A DNA stretch of 64,000 bases from Himantopus leucocephalus (taxonomy: Eukaryota > Chordata > Aves > Charadriiformes > Recurvirostridae), in assembly GCA_003993805.1 (NCBI GenBank), contig RSEF01000026.1, positions 4,791,778 to 4,855,777 on the forward strand, read 5' to 3'. Shown one piece after another: positions 52,693 through 63,909 of this stretch. Every line of letters starts with the position of its first letter. Positions within the stretch are counted from its first letter, which is position 1. The translations under genes and the position numbers were made by a program. The notes below the pieces were generated by a model that did not search any database, was not told the origin of the DNA, and saw only the letters and a list, made by a program, of their open reading frames with translations.

Positions 52693-55600
52693 TAATGTCT
52701 TCCCTTTTTTCCAGCCTGGATTCCATCTTAAGGACATTTGTTTTAATAGTAAAAAGAATATTAGACTCATAAATGTAAATGCTGAGGTGCAATGGGTGAC
52801 TTCAAGATTTATCAAAGCAGGATAATTAACATGAACAATAAGACTGAGTTTCTTGGTAATAACTTTTGTCACAGAACGACTGTTTTATGCAGCAGTAACC
52901 CACCTTGAAGGACAGGCTAGGAAGTGCAAGAAGAGGATTCACTTGGCCTCCTGGTCTGTGAGTCTCTGTGCTGCAGATTTTGTTGAGGGCAGTACCAGTG
53001 AAATTGTGACAGTAGCTGATGACTGTGTTAACACCAGCACTTAATTTTAAAAGCAAGCAGTCAAAAAGTGTTGGGGTGTGTGGTGTGAGAGAGAAGTCTG
53101 TTTAGCTTTTTAAACAAGCTGTAGCTGCTGAAATATTTTGCTGTTAGACACTCAAGGAAGGACTTGTAGTGGAAACGAGAAATATCGCATTCGGCTTCTG
53201 GAAAGCTAATGTCTGCTGCATTACTCTGTGAGACTTGTGCTTTCAGAGATTCAGCGAAAATTTTTCGAACTGTGCCCACTGCACTTACGGTTAACATGAT
53301 TTTACCTGAAACCCAAGAATTATCCTAGAAATTTAACCTTCATTCTTTTATCTACTTCCAGCATTTAGATGCTACTCAGTCTGTCACAGATGTTGCCATT
53401 TTCTGCTGGTCAATTCCTTTGTGCATTATTATCCATCATTTACTCTGCTGCCAGTTTCTGGGTAAGTTTACAGCCATTACCCGGTGCACATTGTATTAAC
53501 ATCCTCAGTACCGATGCCTGAACTCATCCCAGGTTTACAGATACTATGTTGTACTCAGGACTCTGTGCTGTGTCTTTTACCAATCTCTTTAATTACTTTT
53601 TCTGTGCTTTTGGTCTGTCTAGATTTCTCTCCTTTTTGATTTGCCTACTGTGAGCAAGAACCTCCTCAGCTGTACTCAGAAATGCTATGTATTTATTCCA
53701 TCACAGAAATACTATTTATGATTTTTCAAAGATGGCCTAGAAAGGGTTTTGGTTCTGCAGCAACTTTGCTGTTTTGGAGAGCCTCAATATGCTTCTATCT
53801 AGCGTATACTTTTCCTGCTAGAACAAATCCATGTTCTGTTTGACAAAATACAGCCATGTGGTTAAGAGTTATTAAAAGCATTAAAGCATTAACCTCTTGT
53901 AACCTCATTTTTCACTTTGTACACATACATAAGTGTTTAATCGAATTGAAGTTAAACACTAAAAAGTTTGAGAGGCCAAATTTATACATTCTCTTCAGTT
54001 TATACAGAATTGATGTGATAAGCCAAAGGAATTGTAAGACACCACTACTCAGAAAATGCTCATCCGTTGATTTGTTTAAGCTCTGTTGCTACATACTAGA
54101 AGTTGTGGTGACAAGCATTCCCAGCATTTAAATCAAGGAGCTTTGTCCTACTGGGATCCGATCTGAGTCCTGGCGCCACACTAGCTTATTCCACTGTCCT
54201 TTGGAAGTTGAACAAATGATTCTGTGTCAAAAGATCTGCTGGAGAGGGGGTGAGCCACATCCTTGAGTGAGACCACAAGACTAAGCGATGCGTGGTGGTA
54301 GTATCGTGGACTCCCATCTTCTTCTCATTCTGCAATTCAATTTCAGGCAGCCAGAATCCCACAGAAGGACTGCAGCGATCCTGAAATGAAAGTCTGATGT
54401 AGCACTGCTGGCCCTCATCTCCCTTGCTTGTCTTTGCTTGGCATGAAAGGCCAGGCTGTCAACTCTGAAGCCAGGGAAAAGTGAGTATTAAATCATGAGT
54501 ATAAACGCAAGGAACAGAACAGGCCAGAGATTCAGACATACAATGCAGGTGCAGCTTCTGCTGAGGTGTAATGATCCTTCACGCTGCACAAACAGGTTCT
54601 TCCTTTAGCTGACTTCCTCATAGGAATTTCCAGTGCTGCGTTTCTAAATGGCTCATGGAATGCCTCCCCACTCTAAAGCTGAACTAAATGGAACCTTAAG
54701 AGATTGAATGTTTGGTTTCACAGAGCTTCCTTATGTTGCATAAGGTGAAAAACGTGAAGATACTGAACTGGTACACATACATCATTCCATGCAGCTGTAT
54801 CAGGCCTACTCCTGGGTGGCTGCACAAAGGCTCTGCAAAAATTGATGGGCTGGCAGAGGCTTTAAAGGCAGCCACGGAGCTGGGGGTGAAGGCAGAGTGA
54901 AGCAGCAGTAGGTGCTGGACTGCACGGGTGGGGTCATTTGAGGATATAATAGTGGGGACGGGCAGTGGAACAGGGGAAACAAGCATTGCCTGCAGCTTAG
55001 GGATGTCACGTCTGTCTTAGGACAGGGCAGTCTTGCCATCTTGTTCCATAACCAGAATGGTAAACACAGTAATATTTGTCATTTTTCCAAATGTTCACAA
55101 ATCACCCATTATGAAAAAGGAACTCTGATAACAAGTTGTCTTTTTAGTGTTGTCTAATGAGAAGAAATATAAGGAAGGACCAGAAGGTAAAGCAGGTTGT
55201 AAAGCATGGTCTAGACCCTTAGTTCCACACAAGCTACTATAAAGCAGCATTACATTTCCCAAATTTGCAAAGTATATCTCATACTTTACTAATTGATCTG
55301 ATTCTGATGAAATACTCCAAATGCAGCTGCTTTCTCTATTCTCTGGATTGTACGAATGTTTTGAAGTTGTTGCTTATATAAAATTATCTTATTCAGCACT
55401 TCTGCCCTGGGCTTGATTACCTCTGGGCTCATAAATAAACTTTTATCAGATAAACCATCCTAGATTCGTCTTACGTGTCTGTCCGAATGGGGATTTCAGC
55501 TTGAAAGATGACTCAAGGGGAGTCCTGTTGAAATATTACTGTTGAAAACATTAATAAGGTTGCTAATATTAAAAAAAAAGCTTTGTGGCACAAAGTTAAG

Positions 55601-56169
55601 CAAAGCATCAAGTGTATCCCAGATCACGAACAGTAGCTTTAGTTAGCAAATAAATATCAAAGCACCAAGTCAGCGTTACAAAGCTTGTTATTTTAACTTG
55701 AGTAGAGGATGTTTACTGTTAAAAGGGACAAACAAGAATATTAGATAAGATGACAGCTCAACAGATCTCAGCCCAGAATTTATCACACACTGTTTAAGGG
55801 AGTATTTAAACAGATAACCGGAACCCCTTGGGTCAAGGATTTACGCCCTTCTGCAAACAGAGTGCACAGCACAGCGCAGCGTTCGTCTGAGCCAGAGGCT
55901 TTCCACCTGGGTCTCCTGTCAGAGAGCCACATCGTGCAACACTTGGGAGCCGTCACCTCGGAGAACGCGGATCTGCGTGTCCGAGCTCTGACGGGGCAAA
56001 CCCTGCGGCCGCGGGCTTCTGTGCGTGCGGGCAGGCAAAGGGGGGGTGCGGGTGGCTTTGTAACGCTGTTTCCCCGGGGGGGTTGGTGGGTGTCCCCCCC
56101 AAAAGCCACCCAGCGCCACAAACGCGCTCTACGGCCTTCGACTTTCCCTCTGAAACAGCTCAGTCAGTG
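52693..56169. other. Intergenic, no gene recognised
   Basis: Mostly unique AT-rich sequence, rising in GC from about 55.85 kb into the SIKE1 island. Short ORFs at 52853-53044 (plus) and 53061-53297 (minus) have no support beyond being open. Confidence 0.4.
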
Positions 56170-56660
56170 AGGGCCCCGCCCCACCGGCGCGTTGGCCACG
56201 CCCACCTGCTAGCCCCGCCCCACAGGCCCGTTTGCCCCGCCCCGCCGGGCTGCTGGACCCGCCCCACCCGCTGACCCCTCCCTTCCGGGGCGTTGCTCCT
56301 GCCCCGCCCTCTGACCCCTCACTTCCGGGCCGCTGGCCCCGCCCAAACCACTGTCCCCGCTCCATCGGGCCGCTGGCCCCGCCCCGCCCGCTGAACCCTC
56401 CCTTTCCGGGCCGTTCGCTGCGCCCCGCCTCGCCGGACCACTGCCCCNNNNNNNNNNNNNNNNNNNNNNNNNNNNNNNNNNNNNNNNNNNNNNNNNNNNN
56501 NNNNNNNNNNNNNNNNNNNNNNNNNNNNNNNNNNNNNNNNNNNNNNNGCTGGCCCCGCCCACCGAGCTGCTGGCCCCGCCTCGCCGGACCTCTGGTCCCG
56601 CCCCGCCCGCTGGCCCCGCCCACCGAGCTGCTGGCCCCGCCCCGCCCGCCGGCGGCGCCC
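56170..56660. repeat. Degenerate GC-box minisatellite upstream of SIKE1
   Basis: Units of roughly 18-24 bases repeat the theme GCTGGCCCCGCCC with variable linkers, so nearly every unit contains a CCCCGCC Sp1/KLF-type box. Several units carry CTTCCGG ETS cores. The array ends about 240 bp before the SIKE1 ATG and is interrupted by the assembly gap, so its true length is unknown. Confidence 0.8.
56448..56547. other. Assembly gap of exactly 100 N
   Basis: A run of 100 N inside the minisatellite. A round 100 is a conventional placeholder for a gap of unknown size. Confidence 0.98.
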
Positions 56661-56748
56661 CGGCGGGCGGCGGTGGCGCTCTCGTACCGCCAGGCGGCCC
56701 TCGGCCACCGCGCGCCATTCGAGCGGCGCTCGGGCGCCGGCCCGCGCC

Positions 56749-56760
56749 TGCGCACGTGCG
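56749..56760. promoter_or_regulatory. NRF1-type motif in SIKE1 promoter
   Basis: TGCGCACGTGCG is a near-palindromic NRF1-like site that also holds a CACGTG E-box core. It lies about 140 bp upstream of the SIKE1 start in the CpG island. An ETS-type CCGGAAGCGG follows at about 56775. Confidence 0.5.
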
Positions 56761-56851
56761 GCGCGAGCTCCGCGGCCGGAAGCGGCGTCGTCCCCGGCCG
56801 GCGGGCCCGGCGAGGGGCGCGCGCCGCCGGAGCGGAGCCGTGCCGGCGGGC

Positions 56852-56872
56852 ATGGCGCCGCCGCGGGGGTGA
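56852..56872 (+). other. Short upstream ORF before SIKE1
   Basis: ATG GCG CCG CCG CGG GGG TGA encodes MAPPRG and stops 27 bases before the SIKE1 start. Whether it is transcribed depends on the start site, which the sequence does not fix. Confidence 0.45.
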
Positions 56873-56899
56873 GGAGCGCGGCTCGCCCCGGCGCCCGCC

Positions 56900-59800
56900 A
56901 TGACCTGCACCATCGAGAAGATCCTTACGGACGCGAAGACGCTGCTGGAGCGGCTGAAGGAGCACGACACCGCGGCCGAGTCGCTCATCGACCAGTCCGC
57001 CGTGCTGCACCAGCGCGTGGCCGCCATGAGGGAGGCGGGCGCGGCCTGGGCCGAGAGGGTGAGGGCGCGCGGCGGGCGGCGGGCGGGCGGCGGGCGGAGG
57101 GGGGCGGCCGGACCGACAGCCGTCTCTCGGCAGGGCCAGGGCGCGGCGGCGGAGCGGGCCGACCCCTCCGGGCTGCGGCCCCCGGTGCTGCTGCCCCAGG
57201 AGAACACGCAGATCCGCGACCTGCGGCAGGAGAACAGGGGTGAGCCTGCCGCCGGGGAGCGGGGGGGCGTGTGGCGGGGAGCCGGGATCGGTGTGGGCGG
57301 GGGGACAGCGGGGCCGCGTTGGGTGGCGAGCGGGGGGGACCCCGGGGGAGATGGAGGGGGTGCTGGGGAGGTCGCGCTGGGGGGGGCTGCGCGCTCAGTG
57401 GCCCAGGCGGGAGGGTTGTCGACGGGGAGCGGATCCGTTCTACGTTCCGTCGGCGCCGCCGGATGCCTCCGTGTGGAAGCGACTACCGGCGCCGGGGTGG
57501 CTTCTCGGCGGGGGAGGGCTCGGCACAGGCGGCTGCCCCGGCCGGAGACCCGCGCTGCGCTGTCGCGGCGGTGGCGGGGTAACGCGAGGCAAGCGAGCAG
57601 CTCGCCCCGAGCGCCTCTGGGCTGCTGCTGTCCCGGCTGTGACAAATGGCTTGTAGTCTGTGGTAATGACATACTGTGTTTTGCAGAGCTATGGATGTCG
57701 CTGGAGGAGCACCAAGATGCGTTAGAGCTTATCATGAGCAAGTACAGAAAGCAGATGTTACAGCTTTTGCAAGGGAGAAAAGGTGAAGATGCAGAGCCAG
57801 TCTTGAAAGTTCATCAGGCTAATTCCTTGGTAAGGTGGGATGGGGACAGCAGAGGGCTCAAGACCCCTCTTCCCTGTCTCTTGCTTGCTTTCATACAATC
57901 CTTGTTTCTATTCGTGGAATGTCCCTGCTCCAAAATACATTTTCTGAAACTCTCGTCTCTCTTTGCTGGTATTTTTTTCTCTATTCCTTTTACAGCACAC
58001 AGCTTGTAACAGTTACCATAGAGGACGCTGAAAAGCGTAACGCTTTCACAGCCCAGGTGAAGCCTTGTTCTTTATGTGCTAGGTGGTAAATTCCCTGCGT
58101 TAAGCTTAATGCACGTGAGTCTCTACAATAAAATCAAAGATATCAGAGTTATTATTGTTCCTGTTCAGTAATTGTAACAAAGGGAGAAGAACCTCCTAAA
58201 TCTCTGTGACCTGCAGTATGTTTAATTCTTAAGAAATCATCACTCCCAAATGTTTTTAAATCCAGATACTGTGTGCGATGGCCTAGAAGTGTCCCTATGT
58301 CCATGTTGGGTGCAGTGATTTCAGAACTCTTAAGGTGTGGCTACTGGTAACTGCTGCTTGTTTTACGTTTGGGTGTCTAATAACAATATAAATCTCTATT
58401 TCAGGCTTCTGAATTAAGTTAGCCATTTGTTAAAATGCATTTTTATGAGATTAGAGAACAGCAAGCTGGTTCAACCTAGTGACATCTCATATCTTGTTTT
58501 TTAACTGGAATTGGAGCCAGCCTCACTCTTAGCACATACATCTTTGCACTGGTATGTGGCAACTCACTAGTTCTGTTTTGTGTTGCTTAGGTCCTCTGGA
58601 GTTAAGTGGTGTAGCAGTCTTGCTTCCAGTGCTTGCTTAGGTGCATGAATTGCTCTGTTTAGCAAGACTTAACATTTGAGAAAAACTTCTAACGTTATTC
58701 TCTGGCACTGCTTTTGCTCTATTTGAATGGCATGGAAATGCAAAGCTGAAGGGACCCTGGAGGAACCTTAGATGGAACGTACCTAGACTATCTCAACATC
58801 TAGGCAAAATCTTCTGTACTTCAGATTAAGTCCATGAGTTTTTCCCTACCCACCACTCTGAGAATAGTAACAACCTTTTAGTATCTTTTAAAGACCTATG
58901 TTCTTATTATAACCATCTCTCTGTTTAGAAAAAAAACCCATCATTCTTTCTTCCCATCTTAAGTTATCTAAGTTTTTCTTGTTCCTCTAGCCCTCTTCTA
59001 GATGCTCTCATTTGTTTACTTATTTTCTGAATAATGAAATTCAAAACTGAATTTTCTGCTTTGGTAACACATTTACCTTCCAGAGGCAGTGGATTAACTA
59101 CTGACACTTAGAGAAAAGAAACTCCACCCTATAACATTATCTGATATTCTCCAAAGTGCTTATATTTTTATGTTATGTTAAAATGCTTCAAAAGCTTCCA
59201 ACTTCTTGTTTTGCTGCTTCTTGCCAATTACTGACATTTTTGTGTTTTCACATTTGAGTTCCTCCCTACATACTTTGAATATTTTGAAACGGAGCGCTCT
59301 TCAAACAGGAACTGTCACTACATTACATGCTGGAGTTTTTCAGTGTTCATTATACGTGCATTTCTGAGCTTCAACAAAATACATCTTCCGAAGGATTAGA
59401 GCTGCATCTAGACAGATTCTGTAAAAACTGCCTTGGGAGGCGCTGGTCTCATTTATTTTACTTTCCTTGCTTGGCTTCCTTCTGAAATGATGCTGTTTAC
59501 TTCACACTGTTACTTAGTCTTGAAATCTCGTTTGCTTTTATATTCGGTGTTCTTATAAATTCAGAGTCAGGCTTTTCTAATACAGCAATGTAAAATTTGC
59601 AGCATACTAATGATGTTCACATGAACCTCAATCTGTTGTCTCAGTCCTTGTCACACTTGAAATGATTTCCATCTTAGTAAGCAAGGGTGCCTTATCTTCC
59701 TGACTGATAAAATTCTGTTCACTGTTTTCATTGATGACTCGTGATGAAGGACAATAAGGTACATGTTTTCATCTTTAAATATTATACAAGTTAGAAAGGA

Positions 59801-60504
59801 TTGCATGTGCTTGGGAGGAAAGGGTTAAAATTCAAAACAGGAAAAATAATCCAAAATCGAGAACATGAAAGTAATAGAAGGGATAAATTATTACTGCTGC
59901 TTTTGCCTGAGCATATTGAATATATTATGTCTTTCAGGACATTGCAAGTCAAATAGACAGAATATGTGAGATGGGAGAGGTGATGAGAAAAGCTATTCAA
60001 GTCGATGACGATCAGTTCTTTCAAGTTCAGGAGAAACTAGCTCAGTTGGAGGTAAGAACAGATACAGTTGCTAAGGACAGATCAAGCTTTGGAAGTCTCT
60101 AGACTTACTCTGGACTTTCTATGTTTGTATGTGTCAAGGATTTATGACAATCAAAAATTTGGGGGTGGGGTCAGGAAACACAGAACATGATCTGTTTATT
60201 TTCAAGTTCTTGATGTTTGTATTATATGTATGAAGCCAGAAGTAAAAGATAAGCTTTCAATTACGTGGTTCCCCTCTTGCTAGCACGGTATTAATGCTTA
60301 TGTTACAAAAACAGTGTTTTATTTAGCTGTGAAAGAGTGGGGCTATTTAAAGATTATTGTCCTTTAATTGTGAATTAGCTCATTTCTATTTCAGCAAAAC
60401 TATTGATTTTGCAGCTTGAAAACAAAGAGCTGCGTGAACTATTGTCAATCAGCAAAGAATCTTTTGAGGTGGGAAGAGAAGATCTGCCTGACTGTGAAGC
60501 TTAG
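56900..60504 (+). CDS. SIKE1: Suppressor of IKBKE 1, complete, 5 coding exons
   Basis: SIKE1 binds IKK-epsilon and TBK1, restrains interferon induction downstream of TLR3/RIG-I, and links these kinases to STRIPAK (SLMAP). Exons: 56900-57058, 57134-57239, 57687-57829, 59938-60051, 60415-60504. The frame is continuous, 203 codons (human about 207). The N-terminus [18 protein letters not shown], the central [20 protein letters not shown], and the C-terminal [10 protein letters not shown] are near-identical to the family, and most of the protein is predicted coiled coil. Residues about 50-75, encoded around the exon 1-2 join, are Ala/Gly/Arg-rich and replace the Asp-rich stretch of the human protein. 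The extreme C-terminus ([11 protein letters not shown]) also differs from human. The start is the family Met with a good context (CGCCATGA). Confidence 0.96.
57840..59937. other. SIKE1 intron 3
   Basis: AT-rich intron of about 2.1 kb. I see no gene; the segment near 58.7-59.2 kb has a faint repeat-like look but no diagnostic CR1 end. Confidence 0.4.
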
Positions 60505-61765
60505 ACCACAAAATAAGCTTATCTCCAAATCTTGACTTCAGAGACTATTATGAAACTACCCTACAAGGATGGCGTTTGATTTGTTCTTTCAGGTGTTTCC
60601 TTGTATGTTTATCTTTCAAAATACGTGTGCTGTTTTCTCTGCATTTTTCTGAAATGACGTACTCTTGATGGCAAAGGCTTGCATTGCTGCTCCGTCTGAG
60701 TAATTGCAGCGTACAGATGCTTAACAATGAAGTATTTGATGTGTACTCCCTTGTGATAGTTTGTTTCCTCTCCCATTTGTTATTTTTTTATGAGCTTTAG
60801 TTAATAATTCCAACTGTGCAGGTGGCACTTAAATCTGCCCTGTCAGTAGAGAACATAATACAGGTTGTGATGATTTTATTTGATAGAAGGAGTGAGAGTT
60901 TATTCAAAAACTACATTGTAAATGGTAGGTACACATTTTGCTCTGCCTGCACAAAGCAGGCATGCGGAGCTTTCATTTTGGTTTGGACACTCAGTATTTG
61001 GCTGGGGTAACAGATCAAGAGAACAGCACATAGCCAACAGAGCACTCACATAAGTAGCATACTTTACCTTGATTTAGGGGTGAAAATCAGAGTGGATGGC
61101 CCTTTCTGACACCTGTGCATTTTAAGGACGTTGTGTATCTAAATTTATTTATGGGTAGACTTGTTCCAGCTTTACCAGTGCTCCAAGGTATGTGGATACG
61201 GGCTAGCTCTGATCTGAAGGCGGTGCACTCAAACCCGCACAGAACACAGCACTTTCCGATCAAAGCTCTCTGGCCTCCCACCACTTTGGACTTCAGCAAG
61301 AGCAAGCGGAGGTCTGCCTCAAAATTAAACCAAAACCAACCATGTAGACAGGTTTTTAGTGTTACATCACAGGTAAGTCTAGTGACAGATGTTACGTAGT
61401 TATTGCAGAATCCTATGTTGAGTAAAACGAGAGTTCCAGTGTTTGAGGAATTTATCAATATTGTGATATTTTTAATGACATTTTTATATACAGATTTCTG
61501 TCTGTCTTACCTGTGATCAAAGAATAATCCTTCAAGAACAGTAAACATCTCATTTGCAATATTAGTTTAAATTTTTATGCTATTTTCTCCCCCGAGTGAG
61601 AATTTTGATAGATGCAGAAGGTGATTTACGTTTCTGTGCTTGTTAAGAGACTTTTTCTTGCAACCATTTGGAATATCCAGCAAGATTGTTTAGCAGATAT
61701 AAGGGATTTCTGTACAGGAGTATTCTTGTATACAATCCTTTTCTATTACAAATTGTTTGAGAGGG

Positions 61766-61771
61766 AATAAA
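61766..61771 (+). terminator. SIKE1: Candidate SIKE1 poly(A) signal
   Basis: AATAAA about 1.26 kb after the SIKE1 stop and before the CSDE1 CpG island. It would give a 3' UTR of about 1.3 kb. The stretch 60505-61760 shows no other gene. Confidence 0.5.
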
Positions 61772-62348
61772 AAAACCCCAGTGGGCAGTATTTTCTCAAG
61801 TGTATTCTGTTTTCTGGATCCTGGGGATAATTCCGTCCGTTCTGCGTGTACCCAAGCCGTTCACACCCCCTCTAATTTTGATCTTGCCCCAAAGAAAAAT
61901 TACAATGACCCAAAATGTTGCATTTTATCCCTTTTAAATTAACATCATCTGAAATGCCTGCAAAGCTGCATTTTTATATTCGTTATCCTAGCGTAGGTTA
62001 ACATTCCTCTGAAAAAGTGGGAACTAAACAGCCGCTGCTCTAACGAGCTTATTATTCATTACTACTGGGCCATAATTAGCAGGGGAAGATTAAACACGTT
62101 CCATTCGCTACTGCCCTGGATCCGTACGCGGGGAAGGGGCGGGGGTCGCACTGACTTGGCTGGCGGGGCCGCCTCAGAACTTGCTCCGCTGGCGTCGAAA
62201 ACTGCCGTGGGGCCTGAGCCGCCGCTGGGCCCGTCCGCAGACCGGCGGTGTCTCTCCCTCCGTTGCTTCACTCCGGCGGGGGCGCGCGCCGCCGGGGCTC
62301 TCCTCAGGCGGGGAGCGGGCGGGCGCGCGCCTCAGGCGCCGAAGCCGT

Positions 62349-62360
62349 TGCGCATGCGCA
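62349..62360. promoter_or_regulatory. Perfect NRF1 palindrome
   Basis: TGCGCATGCGCA, an exact match to the NRF1 consensus, about 90-120 bp upstream of the presumed CSDE1 exon 1 donor. Confidence 0.75.
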
Positions 62361-62399
62361 GCGGGCGGCTGTGGGCGCAGGCGCGGCCCCGCCCGGCGC

Positions 62400-62409
62400 T
62401 CTCGCGAGA
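62400..62409. promoter_or_regulatory. TCTCGCGAGA core-promoter palindrome (BANP-type)
   Basis: Exact TCTCGCGAGA. This CGCG element drives many TATA-less housekeeping promoters and is bound by BANP when unmethylated. It sits about 75 bp before the exon 1 donor of CSDE1. Confidence 0.75.
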
Positions 62410-62482
62410 GGCCGGGTTTGTTCCTACGTGCGGTGCCGTGCTGCTCATGGCGGCGCTGGAGCGGGGGCGCTGAGCTGTTGGG
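62410..62482 (+). other. CSDE1: CSDE1 5' leader exon (non-coding)
   Basis: CSDE1 (UNR) is a cold-shock-domain RNA-binding protein. The exon ends at a good donor, TTGGG|GTGAGTAC. Its 5' end is approximate, set just downstream of the CGCG palindrome. It contains a short ORF at 62447-62473. No cold-shock-domain coding exon is seen up to 64000, so only the leader is in the window. Identity rests on synteny with SIKE1. Confidence 0.55.
62447..62473 (+). other. Short upstream ORF in CSDE1 leader
   Basis: ATG GCG GCG CTG GAG CGG GGG CGC TGA encodes MAALERGR and closes before the exon 1 donor. The ATGGCGGC context also matches a YY1 initiator-type site, so the ATG may be part of the start-site element, not the transcript. 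Confidence 0.4.
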
Positions 62483-63335
62483 GTGAGTACGGCTCGCGGC
62501 GGGCCGCGGCGGCTCCCGGCGCCGCCCGGACGGCGCCCGCGCCAGTGAGGGGACACCGCGGCCCCCGGGAGCCGGCGGAAAAGGCAGAGGGCACCTCCGG
62601 GCCCGGCCCCCGTTTACCGCCCGTCTCGGCGGGGTAAAGACGCCCGCAGCCTCCCCTCGGCTGCGCGGAGCGCGGCGGGGGGGGCGGGCGCCCGCCGAGG
62701 AGGCCGCCGCTCCTGCGGATGGCAGTGCCGGCGGCCGCGAGTCGCTGGGCCGCGGCGGCGTGCGCACTACGCCTCCCGGCGTCCTGCGGGCAGACGCCCT
62801 GCCGCCGGGGCGCTCGGGGCGGGAGTGCCCCCCGGCCGCGAGGGCGGAGCCGCAGCCGCGCTGGAACTCGCTTTCCCGGCGCGCTGCGCGGCCCGGCGGG
62901 CCGCGGGGCTGCTTGGGGCCTGCAGGCCGGCGGGCGGCGGGCGGGCCGGGGGCGGCGCCGCGGGGACTACGGGTCCCGGCAGGCCCCGGGCGGGGCCCCG
63001 GCGCTGGGGCTCCTGGGGGCGGGCGGCGGCTCCCGGCGTGCTGCGCGCGGCCCCGCCCGGCGCGGGGACGAGGCCCCCGTCCCTTTGTGTGCGGGGGAGC
63101 GGCCGCCATCGCCCCCCTTTGTGTGCGGGGCGGGCGGCGGAGCGGCCCCTCCCTCCGCCGGGCCTGCCCAGCCCCCGGGACGGGAAGCGGCGGCGCCCGG
63201 CGCGGCCCCTCTCCGCCTTTGCGCTGTCATAGCGCAGGCCTCGGCCGCCGGGCCGGCCGCCTCCCGCCGCCGGCAGCCCCCGCTCGGCGCGCCGCTGGCA
63301 CCGCCCCTCGGCCGGGCCCGCCGCCCCGCTCCGCG

Positions 63336-63347
63336 GCCACCATCTTG
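63336..63347. promoter_or_regulatory. YY1-like site in CSDE1 island
   Basis: GCCACCATCTTG differs by one base from the YY1 consensus GCCGCCATCTTG. Such sites often lie at start sites. A possible donor (GAGCG|GTAGGC) follows at 63398, suggesting an alternative first exon. Confidence 0.4.
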
Positions 63348-63822
63348 CTGCAGGGCCGCCGGGAGCGCCGCGCCGGGCGCCCGCCCGTGGCCGAGCGGTA
63401 GGCCCCGGCGCAAGGCCTGCGGCGAGTCTGGGTGCGGGGCCGATTCTCTGTCGTCTGGGTTCGTGACGAGCGCGGGGCCCTTCCCAAACCCGAGACCCGT
63501 TACACGGAAAAGGATTTCCACGATTGTCGTTTTTCCAGTGATTCTATATGTAGACGTGCTTTTACAGATGTCCTTGGAAGTTCTTTAACTTTTCTTTTTT
63601 TTTCCGCTTGAATTTATTTTTTTTGACGTAAAAGTGACTTCACTAACCTAGTGAATGTTGGTAGCTGATGTCGTAGCTCTCGTGTATTGGTCTACAGTTC
63701 GATACTGCTTTCCAATATTCATCTGAAAAGATATGGAAGGGCTTTATCTCCAAGTATCATTTAATAGCTGTGTTGTGCATTCATACTGAAAATATAAAGT
63801 TTTATCTTTATTATTATTTTAG

Positions 63823-63909
63823 TCATGTAAGAGATGGCTATTTCTAGAAGTAGCTGTTCTAATCCAGTAAAATACATGTTCTTGCAGTTACCTCTTTGTG
63901 AAGAAAATG
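63823..63909 (+). other. Candidate alternative exon downstream of CSDE1 promoter
   Basis: Bounded by a plausible acceptor (TATTATTTTAG) and a strong donor (AAAATG|GTAAGC). An ATG at 63834 opens 25 codons (MAISRSSCSNP...) to the donor in phase 1. This does not match the CSDE1 N-terminus I know (MSFDPNLLHNN), so it may be a 5' UTR exon or chance. Confidence 0.3.

Larger units (their letters stand above)
62100..63480. promoter_or_regulatory. CSDE1: CpG island promoter of CSDE1
   Basis: About 1.4 kb of very GC- and CpG-rich DNA immediately downstream of SIKE1, where synteny places the CSDE1 5' end on the same strand. It holds an NRF1 palindrome, a CGCG palindrome, a first-exon donor and a YY1-like site. 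The long overlapping ORFs on both strands are compositional. Confidence 0.7.

Noticed and set aside
53061..53297. Minus-strand 78-codon ORF beginning MLTVSAVGTV
   Set aside because: Open and ATG-started, but with no upstream promoter-like sequence, family match or splice context.
56129..57741. Long ORFs through the SIKE1 promoter on both strands (up to 510 codons)
   Set aside because: They cross the N gap and the minisatellite, and are Gly/Pro/Ala/Arg-rich because GC-rich DNA lacks stop codons. SIKE1 exons explain the true coding part.
62174..63588. 289- and 311-codon ORFs in the CSDE1 island
   Set aside because: Low-complexity Pro/Ala/Arg/Gly frames open in several frames at once, with no domain and no family match.
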